This document shows, in pieces, positions 1 through 6,901 of a stretch of DNA of 11,759 nucleotides (the stretch's first letter is position 1; every line of letters begins with the position of its first letter). Origin of the DNA: an uncultured Shinella sp. (GTDB lineage: Bacteria > Pseudomonadota > Alphaproteobacteria > Rhizobiales > Rhizobiaceae); assembly GCA_946886325.1 (NCBI GenBank), contig CAMPIK010000025.1, forward strand, positions 1-11,759, written 5' to 3'. The notes under the pieces are model-generated. The model worked only from the letters and a program-made list of their open reading frames with translations, searched no databases and had not been told where the DNA came from. Both the position numbers and the translations under genes were made by a program.

Positions 1-137
1 GCGTCGGTGACCTCGGCATCGCTTGCGGCGGGCACGCTGGCGAAGACCTGCCCGCTGGCCGGGTTGCGGACCTCGATGGTAGTCGAGGCCGAGGGTTCGA
101 CAAATCGTCCGCCGATGAAGTTGCGATGCTGCGTCAT
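1..137 (-). CDS. Aldehyde dehydrogenase, N-terminal part (cut by window edge)
   Basis: Only the first 45 codons are inside the window and the gene runs off the left edge. The visible protein begins MTQHRNFIGGRFVEPS and continues with a VRNPASGQVFASVP segment. This is the usual opening of NAD(P)-dependent aldehyde dehydrogenases: an xFIxGxxV strand, then the NPATGxx-like turn ahead of the Rossmann domain. The catalytic Cys and Glu lie outside the window, so substrate and activity cannot be judged. The ATG at 137 is preceded by a GGTGAG ribosome site about 5 nt away. The family oxidises aldehydes to acids in the cytoplasm, and here it could take aldehydes released by the amine oxidase or aminotransferase nearby (inference). 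A LysR-type dyad and a candidate promoter lie just upstream. Confidence 0.88.
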   Translation of the reverse strand, partial: MTQHRNFIGGRFVEPSASTTIEVRNPASGQVFASVPAASDAEVTD

Positions 138-169
138 GATGCTCACCCGAATTCACGTCAGTCGCGACG

Positions 170-199
170 ATTAAAGGCGGCATGCCCCTTCGTCCGCAA
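170..199 (-). promoter_or_regulatory. Candidate sigma-70 promoter for the aldehyde dehydrogenase
   Basis: On the minus strand a TTGCGG box (194-199) is followed after 18 bp by TTTAAT (170-175), which matches the TATAAT consensus at five of six positions. The -35 box is weak, matching only its first three bases. A start site near 163 would give a leader of about 26 nt before the ATG at 137. The geometry fits the LysR-type dyad upstream, which would be centred near -66. This is a pattern match only. Confidence 0.4.
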
Positions 200-217
200 G
201 CGACTTATTGTCGGGTC

Positions 218-240
218 GAACATTCGAAAAACGAATGTTC
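218..240. promoter_or_regulatory. LysR-type operator: perfect 9-bp inverted repeat
   Basis: GAACATTCG (218-226) and CGAATGTTC (232-240) are perfect inverted copies separated by five A residues. Inside it is a T-N11-A core (T223, A235), the signature of LysR-family recognition sites. It lies 14 bp after the stop of the LysR gene and 81 bp before the aldehyde dehydrogenase ATG. No T-tract follows the right arm in the direction of transcription, so an intrinsic terminator is less likely. The neighbouring LysR protein is the obvious candidate binder (inference). Confidence 0.6.
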
Positions 241-253
241 TGCATCTTCGGGC

Positions 254-1168
254 TTAATTCGCCGAAGGGACGTTTTCGCTGGCAATCTCCGCCGTCAGCC
301 ACGCCCGGAAACGCGTGACAACAGGCGGTTCCGGCTGGTCGGTGCGGGTCACCAGCCAGTAGGATTCATGGCCCTTGACCTCGACATCGAGGAGGGGGAC
401 GAGTTGGCCGCTGTCGAGCTGCCGGGTCACCATGGACCGGTCGACCACGGCGACGCCGAGCCCGCCGCAGGCCGCCTCGATCGCCAGATCCTGCAAGTCG
501 AATTCCAGGCCGCCGCGCACATCCGTCGCGGCGAGGCCGGCGGCGTCCAGCCAGTGCTGCCAGGTCCGGTAGCGCTGGTCTCCGGAGGCCAGCACATGCA
601 GGAAGGTGCAGGCGGACAGATCGATCCCGCCGTCTTTCCTGGTCGCCTCCAAGAGGGCAGGCGCGCAGACCGCGATGTGACGCTCGTTCAGCAGGATGCG
701 CGATTGCAGCATGGGCCATTCGCCGTCGCCGAAGCGGATGGCGCAGTCGAGCAGGCCGCTCTCGGCCAGGCTGTCGCCGAGATCGGTGCTGAGGCTGAGG
801 TCGATCTCCGGCAGGGCCGCGCGCAACCGCGCGAGCCGCGGCATCAGCCAGCGCCGGGCAAAGGTCGGCGGCGCGTTGATGCGCAGGCGGTTGCGGTTGT
901 TCTTGTCGGTGATCGTGCGCACCGTCTGCTCGACCTGCTGGAACGCCTGCTGCAGCGTTGCCAGCAGGTCCGCGCCGGCCCGCGTCAATTCGAGATCGTG
1001 GTGGCGGCGGATGACGAGGTCTTCGCCGAGCTGGGCCTCGAGATTGCGCACCTGCCGGCTGACGGCGCTCTGCGTCAGGTTCAGCAACTGGGCGGCACGC
1101 GTGAAGCTTCGCGTCCGGCCGACCACTTCAAAGACCTTCATCGCCGAAAGCGCGGGTAGATTTCGCAT
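254..1168 (-). CDS. LysR-family transcriptional regulator, GcvA-like
   Basis: The protein is 304 aa, a normal length for a LysR-type regulator. The winged helix-turn-helix occupies roughly residues 5-65, with the recognition segment RAAQLLNLTQSAVSRQVRNL at about 24-43. A linker helix follows, then an effector-binding domain at about 92-295. The opening (RNLPALSAMKVFEVVGRTRSF) and the APPTFARRWLMPRL segment resemble the GcvA/AmpR-like subgroup, common near amino-acid and aldehyde metabolism genes. The ATG at 1168 has only a weak GGAAA upstream. The gene is in tandem with the aldehyde dehydrogenase rather than divergent, and a LysR-type dyad sits between them, so it probably controls that gene (inference). 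The effector is unknown. The 119 bp between it and the FAD oxidoreductase stop show no clear terminator. Confidence 0.93.
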   Translation of the reverse strand: MRNLPALSAMKVFEVVGRTRSFTRAAQLLNLTQSAVSRQVRNLEAQLGEDLVIRRHHDLELTRAGADLLATLQQAFQQVEQTVRTITDKNNRNRLRINAPPTFARRWLMPRLARLRAALPEIDLSLSTDLGDSLAESGLLDCAIRFGDGEWPMLQSRILLNERHIAVCAPALLEATRKDGGIDLSACTFLHVLASGDQRYRTWQHWLDAAGLAATDVRGGLEFDLQDLAIEAACGGLGVAVVDRSMVTRQLDSGQLVPLLDVEVKGHESYWLVTRTDQPEPPVVTRFRAWLTAEIASENVPSAN

Positions 1169-1287
1169 GGGTTTCCAGGAACTGCGCGAGGGGCCTGTGC
1201 CCTGATAGCACGAAGCGGCGCCGGGCGATCAATGGCCGCCGCCAGAAATTTTGCCGTCGGCGCCGCAAGCGTTCGTCCTATGCGCTC

Positions 1288-2613
1288 TCAGAAATCCGCG
1301 ACCTTGCCCCAGGCGGCGTTCGTGAAACGGTCCGGATGGTAGGGATGGGGATCGACCAAGGGTGCGCTGCCGGTGACGAGGTCGGCGATCAGGTGGCCGG
1401 CGCCGGGGCCGATGCCGAAGCCGTGGCCGCTGAAGCCGGCGGCGAGGATGAGGCCGGGAACCGCCGTCGTCTCGCCGATCGCCGGCACGCCGTCGGGCGT
1501 CGAGTCGATATAGCCGGCCCAGTTGGCAGTGATGCGCCGGCCCTTCAGCGCCGGCAGCAACTCGCCGGCGCGTGCATAGATGAGCCGGATCGTTCCCGCA
1601 TCGACGGCCGGGTCGAGGATGCGCATGCGCTCCATCGGCGTCGGCCGGTCGAGCCGCCAGCGCGTCAGGCTCTCATGGCCGCTCCGCCAGCCTTCGAGCC
1701 CGCCGGGCGATAGGCTCCTCCAGCGGCGGAGGAACATCGGCAGGAACTGCGGTGCAAAGCGCAACTGCTGCGGTGTTGGATCGACGCGTCCACGTCCGCT
1801 GATCGCGAGCGTATGGCCGCCGTCGCCGCGCCGGGTGACCGAGACGCGCGCCGTGTGCAGCGCATCGGGAAGGTCGCCATCGCCGGGCGCGACGGCGAGG
1901 ATCGACGAGCGGATCGCGGCCTGCGGAAAGCGGATGCCGTATTGCCGGCAGAAGGAAGAGGCCCAGGCGCCGCCGGAGAGGATCGCGGTCTTCGTGCGGA
2001 TCGTGCCGTGCTCGGTGACGACGGCCGACAGCCGCCCGCCCTCGGTCTCGATGCCGCGCGCCGCGCAACCCTGCCGCACCGTGCCGCCGAGCTTGAGGAT
2101 GGCGCGGGCGACGGCGGGTGCGGCATTGGCCGGGTCGGCCGTGCCGTCGCTCGGGGAAAAGACGCCGCCCTTCCAGATGCGGCCGGTCGCCTTGCCGCGC
2201 TCGCTCGCCGCGGCGCTATCCAGCATGTGCGTCGTGACGCCGACGCCGCGGGCGAAATCCCGCCAGCGCGCCCATCCCGCAAGCTCCGCCTCGTCGTCGC
2301 TCAGATAGAGCAGGCCGCAGCGGCGGAAGCCGGTGTCCTCGCCGGTCTCGGCGGCGAAGCTCTCCCAGAGGTCGAGGCTCTTCGTCGCCATCGGCAGTTC
2401 GCGCGCGTCGCGGTTCTGCTGACGGCACCAGCCCCAGTTGCGGCTCGACTGTTCGGCGCCGACGCGGCCCTTCTCGACCACGACGACCTTCAGCCCGCGC
2501 TTCGCCAGATAGTAGGCCGTGAAGATGCCGACGATGCCCGCGCCGATGACGACGGCGTCCGCCGCCTGCGGCAGGTCATCCGGCGTTTCGACAAGCGTCA
2601 GCGGTGCGGGCAT
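1288..2613 (-). CDS. FAD-dependent oxidoreductase, DAO family (amino-acid/amine oxidase type)
   Basis: The protein is 441 aa. The N-terminal dinucleotide-binding fold is clear: VVIGAGIVG at about 21-29 (GxGxxG at 24-29) and an acidic residue closing the second strand, E47 in VVVVEKG. The SSRNWGWCRQQNRD segment (about 56-69) and the C-terminal AAGFSGHGFGIGPGAG (about 391-406) are typical of bacterial DAO-family deaminating oxidases related to glycine oxidase, sarcosine oxidase and gamma-glutamylputrescine oxidase. Such enzymes oxidise a C-N bond with FAD to an imine, giving an aldehyde or keto acid and ammonia. There is no signal peptide, so it is probably cytoplasmic. The ATG at 2613 has GGAG 10 nt upstream. 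The gene is divergent from the lrp-like gene across 233 bp, which suggests control by that regulator (inference). The exact substrate cannot be assigned. Confidence 0.9.
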   Translation of the reverse strand: MPAPLTLVETPDDLPQAADAVVIGAGIVGIFTAYYLAKRGLKVVVVEKGRVGAEQSSRNWGWCRQQNRDARELPMATKSLDLWESFAAETGEDTGFRRCGLLYLSDDEAELAGWARWRDFARGVGVTTHMLDSAAASERGKATGRIWKGGVFSPSDGTADPANAAPAVARAILKLGGTVRQGCAARGIETEGGRLSAVVTEHGTIRTKTAILSGGAWASSFCRQYGIRFPQAAIRSSILAVAPGDGDLPDALHTARVSVTRRGDGGHTLAISGRGRVDPTPQQLRFAPQFLPMFLRRWRSLSPGGLEGWRSGHESLTRWRLDRPTPMERMRILDPAVDAGTIRLIYARAGELLPALKGRRITANWAGYIDSTPDGVPAIGETTAVPGLILAAGFSGHGFGIGPGAGHLIADLVTGSAPLVDPHPYHPDRFTNAAWGKVADF

Positions 2614-2782
2614 GGGTCTCTGTCTCCGGTGTCGTCATGGAGCATAAAGGCCTGTGCGAAACGAGGGTGCCGCACATCGGGCCGTTGCAGCAGAAGATTC
2701 CGTTGCGGGCCAGCAATGCCGCCGATCGTACCGGCTTTGCCGACGCAGAATGGATTAGACAAGCTCTGCCATGGTGTTAAGC

Positions 2783-2810
2783 TCGACTCTCGAAATTCGC
2801 AGCATAAAAT
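2783..2810 (+). promoter_or_regulatory. Candidate promoter of the lrp-like gene
   Basis: TCGACT (2783-2788) and TAAAAT (2805-2810) are separated by 16 bp and match the -35 and -10 consensus at four and five of six positions. A start near 2817 would leave a leader of about 30 nt before the ATG at 2847. The AT-rich dyad at 2793-2812 overlaps the -10 box, which would suit autorepression. Confidence 0.4.
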
Positions 2811-2812
2811 TT
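2793..2812. promoter_or_regulatory. AT-rich dyad, candidate Lrp/AsnC operator
   Basis: AAATT (2793-2797) and AATTT (2808-2812) form an inverted repeat with a 10-bp spacer over the predicted -10 region of the lrp-like gene. AT-rich dyads of this kind are usual for Lrp/AsnC binding, and autoregulation is common in the family. A similar AAATT/AATTT dyad with a shorter spacer lies at 9545-9558, upstream of the HAD/transporter genes. The arms are short, so chance is possible. Confidence 0.3.
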
Positions 2813-2846
2813 GGCCGCACAGTCGCCGCCGCCGGAGAATCCGTGG

Positions 2847-3323
2847 ATGAAACTCGATCGCATCGACATCAAGATTCTCTACGAGCTGCAGAAGAACGGC
2901 CGCATCACCAATGTCGAGCTTGCCGATCTGGTGAACCTGTCGCCCAGCCCCTGCCTGATGCGGGTCAAGAAGCTGCAGCAGGAGGGCTATATCGAGGGCT
3001 ATTCGGCGCAGATCAATGTCGGCAAGCTTGGCCAGACGCTGACCGTCTTCACCGAGATCACGCTGAAGAATCACCGCCAGATCGACTTCGCCCGTTTCCT
3101 GGCGGCCGTCGAGAAGATCGACCAGGTGATCGAATGCCATCTGGTCTCGGGCGGTTACGACTATCTCCTGAAATTCGTCACCGCCGGCATCGGCGAATAC
3201 CAGATGATCATGGAGCGGCTGACCGACATGGACATCGGCATCGACAAGTATTTCAGCTTCGTCGTGCTGAAATCGCCGATCGTCAAGGCGCATATGCCGC
3301 TGACCAGCCTGTTCCCGCTTTAG
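2847..3323 (+). CDS. Lrp/AsnC-family transcriptional regulator
   Basis: The start chosen is the ATG at 2847, with a GGAGAA ribosome site 7 nt upstream, giving 158 aa. An upstream TTG at 2811 in the same frame would add 12 residues (AAQSPPPENPW) that look non-native and overlap the promoter. The protein begins MKLDRIDIKILYELQKNGR, the standard AsnC/Lrp opening. The helix-turn-helix is at about 22-42 (NVELADLVNLSPSPCLMRV). The RAM ligand-binding domain spans about 65-142, including the CHLVSGGYDYLLKF loop at about 97-110 where these proteins bind amino acids. Lrp-type proteins form dimers and octamers and usually control a neighbouring amino-acid gene. The candidates here are the divergent FAD oxidoreductase, the convergent transporter operon and itself (inference). 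This is the only plus-strand gene in the window. Confidence 0.93.
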   Translation: MKLDRIDIKILYELQKNGRITNVELADLVNLSPSPCLMRVKKLQQEGYIEGYSAQINVGKLGQTLTVFTEITLKNHRQIDFARFLAAVEKIDQVIECHLVSGGYDYLLKFVTAGIGEYQMIMERLTDMDIGIDKYFSFVVLKSPIVKAHMPLTSLFPL

Positions 3324-3347
3324 CACCGTCGCGAAAAGCCGCCGGCC

Positions 3348-5003
3348 TTACTGGTGGCCGTAGGCCTTGACGAGCTCCGGATCGAGTTCCAGTGCATCGA
3401 GCCAGCCCGGATCGAGCTTCGGGACCGAGGAAAACAGCAGTTGCGAATAGGGGTGCTGCGGGGCCTTCAGGCCTGATGGCGTGATCTCCTCGACCTTGCG
3501 GCCGGCATACATCACGACGATCTGGTCGCAGATCGCCTCGACCACCGAAAGGTCGTGGCTGATGAAGATGTAGGAGAGCGAAAGCTCGCGCTGCAATTCC
3601 TTGAGCAGATCGATGACGGCGGCGGCGACCACGGTGTCGAGCGCGGACGTCACCTCGTCGCAGAGGATCAGCTTCGGCTCGGCGGCAAGTGCGCGGGCGA
3701 AATTGACGCGCTGTTTCTGCCCGCCGGACAGTTCGGCGGGGCGGCGATGCCGGAGCGTCTTCGGCAGGTGCACCATGTCGAGCAACTGGTCGATCCTGAT
3801 GTCGCGCGCCTTGCCCTTCATGCCGTGATAGAAGGTAAGCGGCCGGCCGAGGATCTCCTCGATGGATTTTGCCGGGTTCAGCGCCGTGTCGGCATACTGG
3901 AAGACGATCTGCAATTCGCGCAGCTGGTCGCGGCTGCGCTGGCGGGCCGAACGGGCAAGCGCGCGGTCGTCGAAGGTCATCGAGCCCTGCGATGCGGGCA
4001 GGATGCCGGCGATGGCGCGGGCAAGGGTGGACTTGCCGCAGCCGGATTCGCCGATGATGCCGAGATTGCGGCCCCTCTCGACGACAAGGCTGGCGTCCTG
4101 GACGGCGCGCACCAGCGGCAGGCCGTCGGCCTGCACCGGCCCGTAGCCGGCGAGAAGGCCGCTGATTTCGAGAAGCGGCTTCTTCTCCTGCCCGGCATCT
4201 GCGGCGCCGCCATGCGGCTTCGGCTCGAAGGCGGCCAGAAGTTCGCGCGTATAGGGATGCGTCGCCTTCGACAGGATGTCGGCGGTCGTGCCGGTCTCCT
4301 GCACCTCGCCGTTGCGCAGCACGACGATGCGGTCGGCGATCTGGGCGACGACGGCGAGATCGTGCGAGACATAGACGCCGGCAATGTCGCCCGCTTTCAT
4401 GACGGACTTGAAGGCCCGCAGCACCTCGATCTGGGTGGTGACGTCGAGCGCCGTCGTCGGCTCGTCGAAGATGACGAGATCGGGATCGCCGATCAGCGCC
4501 ATCGCCGCGGACAGGCGCTGCAACTGGCCGCCGGAGACCTGGTGCGGGAAGCGCTCGCCGATATTCTCCGGATCGGGCAGCGAAAGCGCGCGGAAGAGGT
4601 CGATGGCCTTGCGTCTCGCCTCCTCGGCCGGCATCAGCCCGTGGATGCGGGTGACCTCCGTCACCTGGTCGATGATCCGCATGGCCGGATTGAAGGCGGC
4701 GGCGGCCGATTGCGGCACGTAGGAGACCTCGGTGCCGCGGATCGCCGCGCGCTGCTTTTCGCTGAGCGTCACCATGTCCCGTCCGCCGACCCGGACGCTG
4801 CCGCCCGAAAGCCGGCAGCCGGTGCGGGTATATCCCATCAGCGTCAGCGCGATCGTCGTCTTGCCCGATCCGCTCTCGCCGATCAGCGCGACGATCTCGC
4901 CCGGCGCGATGTCGAGGCTGACGCCCTTGATGATCTCGACGCGGCGGCCGGAATCGGTGGTGGCCTCGACCTTCAGGTCACGGATTTCGACGAGGTTTTC
5001 CAT
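3348..5003 (-). CDS. Peptide/opine-type ABC transporter, fused double ATP-binding protein
   Basis: This 551-aa protein joins two ATPase domains that are often separate in Dpp/Opp systems. Domain 1 has Walker A GESGSGKT (42-49), Q-loop Q98, signature VSGGQ (156-160), Walker B LVIFDE (176-181) and H214. Domain 2 has Walker A GESGCGKS (318-325), Q369, signature LSGGQ (425-429), Walker B LILCDE (445-450) and H483. Each domain is followed by the oligopeptide-type extension (HPYTRELLAAF near 249-259 and HPYSQLLFSS near 517-526). After the domain 2 Walker B glutamate the usual Pro is Val (DEVTSALD). It would power import through the two permeases upstream. The ATG at 5003 directly abuts the permease stop (TAGATG) and has GGAG 7 nt upstream, so it is translationally linked. 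Its stop is only 24 bp from the convergent lrp-like gene. Confidence 0.95.
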   Translation of the reverse strand: MENLVEIRDLKVEATTDSGRRVEIIKGVSLDIAPGEIVALIGESGSGKTTIALTLMGYTRTGCRLSGGSVRVGGRDMVTLSEKQRAAIRGTEVSYVPQSAAAAFNPAMRIIDQVTEVTRIHGLMPAEEARRKAIDLFRALSLPDPENIGERFPHQVSGGQLQRLSAAMALIGDPDLVIFDEPTTALDVTTQIEVLRAFKSVMKAGDIAGVYVSHDLAVVAQIADRIVVLRNGEVQETGTTADILSKATHPYTRELLAAFEPKPHGGAADAGQEKKPLLEISGLLAGYGPVQADGLPLVRAVQDASLVVERGRNLGIIGESGCGKSTLARAIAGILPASQGSMTFDDRALARSARQRSRDQLRELQIVFQYADTALNPAKSIEEILGRPLTFYHGMKGKARDIRIDQLLDMVHLPKTLRHRRPAELSGGQKQRVNFARALAAEPKLILCDEVTSALDTVVAAAVIDLLKELQRELSLSYIFISHDLSVVEAICDQIVVMYAGRKVEEITPSGLKAPQHPYSQLLFSSVPKLDPGWLDALELDPELVKAYGHQ

Positions 5004-5846
5004 CTAGGCGCTCCGGTCGCGGATTTTCTGCGGCAGGTTGTCGATCAAGAGGTTGACGCTGATCGTCAGGCTGGCGATCGCCAGCGACGGCACGATGACG
5101 GCGGGCGCGCCGAAGGGCAGGCCGCCGACATTCTCGTGCACCAGCGCGCCCCAGTCCGCATAGGGCGGCTGCACGCCGAGGCCGAGGAAGGAGAGGCCGG
5201 ACAGCAGGAGCACGATGAAGACGAAGCGCAGGCCGAGGTCGGCGAGAACAGGGCCGATGATGTTCGGCAGGATCTCCGAGCCGATGATGTAGAGGATGCC
5301 TTCGCCGCGCGTGCGGGCAACGGTGATGTAGTCCATCGTGTTGATGTTGACGGCGAGCGCCCGGGCGAAGCGGTAGGCGCCCGGCGTGTAGATGACGGCG
5401 AGCGTTGCGACCAGCACGCTGATCGACGAGCCGACCGCCGCGACGACGACGAGGCCGGAGAGCTTGCTCGGGATGGAGTTCATCGCATCGAGGAAGCGGC
5501 TCAGGATCGTGTCGAACCATCCGCCGATGACGGCCGCCGCCATGCCCAGCACGACGCCGGAGAAACAGGCGATGGAGACGGCGGCAAGCGAGATGCCGAC
5601 GGTGTAGCGGGCGCCCATCAGGACCCGGGAGAGCATGTCGCGACCGAGATAGTCAGAGCCCAGCCAGAAGCGCTCGCTGATCGGCCCGAAATAGTCCTCG
5701 TCGACGATCTCGCCGACCGGATGCGGGATGATATGCGGCGCAATCAGCGCGACGATCGCCCAGAAGAGGATGACCGAAAGGCCGATCATGCCGACCCAGC
5801 TGAAGCGGTAGCCGAGCTTTTGCGAAAGGGTGACGGATGGGGTCAT
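5004..5846 (-). CDS. Peptide/opine-type ABC transporter permease, DppC-like
   Basis: The start chosen is the ATG at 5846, 2 bp after the stop of the first permease, giving 280 aa. Farther upstream the frame is open but only shadows the first permease. Residues 17-36 form the first membrane helix. WLGSDYLGRDMLSRVLMGAR (61-80) is the DppC/OppC hallmark at the start of the transport domain. The EAA-type coupling loop lies at about 173-198 (TVARTRGEGILYIIGSEILPN). SFLGLGVQPPYADWG (219-233) is the conserved C-terminal-half motif. About six membrane segments are expected. It would pair with the DppB-like subunit to form the inner-membrane channel driven by the double ATPase. The start has little ribosome site of its own, so translational coupling is likely. 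Confidence 0.95.
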   Translation of the reverse strand: MTPSVTLSQKLGYRFSWVGMIGLSVILFWAIVALIAPHIIPHPVGEIVDEDYFGPISERFWLGSDYLGRDMLSRVLMGARYTVGISLAAVSIACFSGVVLGMAAAVIGGWFDTILSRFLDAMNSIPSKLSGLVVVAAVGSSISVLVATLAVIYTPGAYRFARALAVNINTMDYITVARTRGEGILYIIGSEILPNIIGPVLADLGLRFVFIVLLLSGLSFLGLGVQPPYADWGALVHENVGGLPFGAPAVIVPSLAIASLTISVNLLIDNLPQKIRDRSA

Positions 5847-5848
5847 GG

Positions 5849-6799
5849 TCAGCGCAGCCTCGGGTTGGCCAGGATGGCAACGATGTCCGCGAGCGTGATC
5901 AGCGTCAGGTAGCCGATGCAGAAGATCATGGCGCAGGACTGGATGAGCGGCAGGTCGCGGGTGGCAACGCCATCGACCATCAGCTTGGCGATGCCGGGAT
6001 AGTTGAAAATCGTCTCGACGATGATGACGCCGCCGACGAGATAGGAGAGCGACAGGGCGACGGCATTGACGATCGGGCCGATGGCGTTCGGCAGGGCATG
6101 GCGGAGCACGACGCGGGGACGCGACGCGCCCTTCAGCAGCGCGGTCTCCACATAGGGCGTGTTGATCGTGTCGATCACGGCGGCGCGCGTCATGCGGATC
6201 ATCTGCGCGGCGACGACGAAGGTCAGGCTGATGACCGGCATGGCGTAGATTTCGAGCATCTGCCAGATCGACGTGACGTCGTTGGCAAAGGAGAGCGCCG
6301 GCAGCCACTTCAGATAGACGGCGAAGATCAGGACGGCCGAGGTGGCGACCATGAATTCCGGGATCGAGATGACGCCGATCGTGACGATCGTCACCACGCG
6401 GTCGTAGAGCGAGCCGCGGAACATCGCCGCGGTGATGCCGAGCGTCAGCGCCAGCGGCACGGCGAAGAGCGTGGTGATGCCGGCAAGCCGCATCGTGTTG
6501 ACGAAGCGCCCGCCGATGAGGTCGGCCACGGCGACATTGTTGACGTAGGACGTGCCGAGGTCGCCGGTGGCAAGTCCGCCAAGCCAGCGCAGGAAGCGCA
6601 GATAGGCCGGCTCGTCGAGATGCATGGCGCTGCGCAGACCCGCAATCGCCTCCGGCGTCGCCGCCTGGCCGAGCAGGATCGTGGCGGTATCGCCGGGCAG
6701 CATCGCCGTGGCGAAGAATACCGCGCAGGACACGATCAAGAGCGTCAGGCCGGCGATCAGCAGGCGGACGGCAACGAGATTGAGGACATATTTTCTCAA
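5849..6799 (-). CDS. Peptide/opine-type ABC transporter permease, DppB-like
   Basis: The start chosen is TTG at 6799, 7 nt after an AGGGGG ribosome site, giving 316 aa that open MRKYVLNLVAVRLL, normal for DppB proteins. The in-frame ATG at 6826 (325 aa) lacks a ribosome site. An ATG at 6919 would run through the two intergenic stem-loops and add residues unlike the family. The first membrane helix is at about 8-30, followed by ATAMLPGD (30-37). GDLGTSY is at 79-85. The EAA-type coupling loop is at about 216-240 (YVETALLKGASRPRVVLRHA). FNYPGI (265-270) lies near the C-terminus, before the last helices. About six membrane segments are expected. It forms the inner-membrane pore with the next permease. 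Confidence 0.93.
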   Translation of the reverse strand: MRKYVLNLVAVRLLIAGLTLLIVSCAVFFATAMLPGDTATILLGQAATPEAIAGLRSAMHLDEPAYLRFLRWLGGLATGDLGTSYVNNVAVADLIGGRFVNTMRLAGITTLFAVPLALTLGITAAMFRGSLYDRVVTIVTIGVISIPEFMVATSAVLIFAVYLKWLPALSFANDVTSIWQMLEIYAMPVISLTFVVAAQMIRMTRAAVIDTINTPYVETALLKGASRPRVVLRHALPNAIGPIVNAVALSLSYLVGGVIIVETIFNYPGIAKLMVDGVATRDLPLIQSCAMIFCIGYLTLITLADIVAILANPRLR

Positions 6800-6855
6800 A
6801 AGGCAGCCCCCTGCTGGATAGAGCATTAGGATGACGGACAATGCCGCGGGGCGAA

Positions 6856-6892
6856 AGGGCGGGAAGGCCACGTGCCGGTGCAATCCCGCCCT
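6856..6892 (-). promoter_or_regulatory. Intergenic stem-loop 2 between binding protein and permease
   Basis: AGGGCGGGA (6856-6864) and TCCCGCCCT (6884-6892) are a perfect 9-bp inverted pair around a 19-nt loop. It is downstream of a stronger stem-loop at 6902-6935 and about 57 nt before the permease TTG start. No T-run follows on the minus strand. It may act as an RNA stabiliser or pause site rather than a full terminator (inference). Confidence 0.5.
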
Positions 6893-6901
6893 GATGTCAG
6901 A

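Noticed and set aside
218..240. The 9-bp dyad as the intrinsic terminator of the LysR gene
   Set aside because: The T residues are in the loop rather than after the stem on the minus strand; an operator fits its position and T-N11-A core better.
2598..3326. A 242-codon minus-strand frame opposite the lrp-like gene
   Set aside because: The plus-strand frame is a clear Lrp/AsnC protein with promoter and ribosome site; the minus frame is HDxD-rich shadow sequence and overlaps the oxidase start.
3343..3360. CGGCC/GGCCG stem as a terminator between lrp and the ATPase gene
   Set aside because: Only 5 bp, it overlaps the ATPase coding end, and no T-run follows on either strand.
3555..5912. A 785-codon open frame on the plus strand opposite the ATPase and permease genes
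   Set aside because: It is an antisense shadow: it spans two unrelated genes, is rich in Asp/Arg/Gly and shows no family motif.
5847..6308. Extension of the DppC-like permease frame to 6308
   Set aside because: This part shadows the DppB-like gene in another frame and is Arg/His-rich; the ATG at 5846 starts the family-typical sequence.
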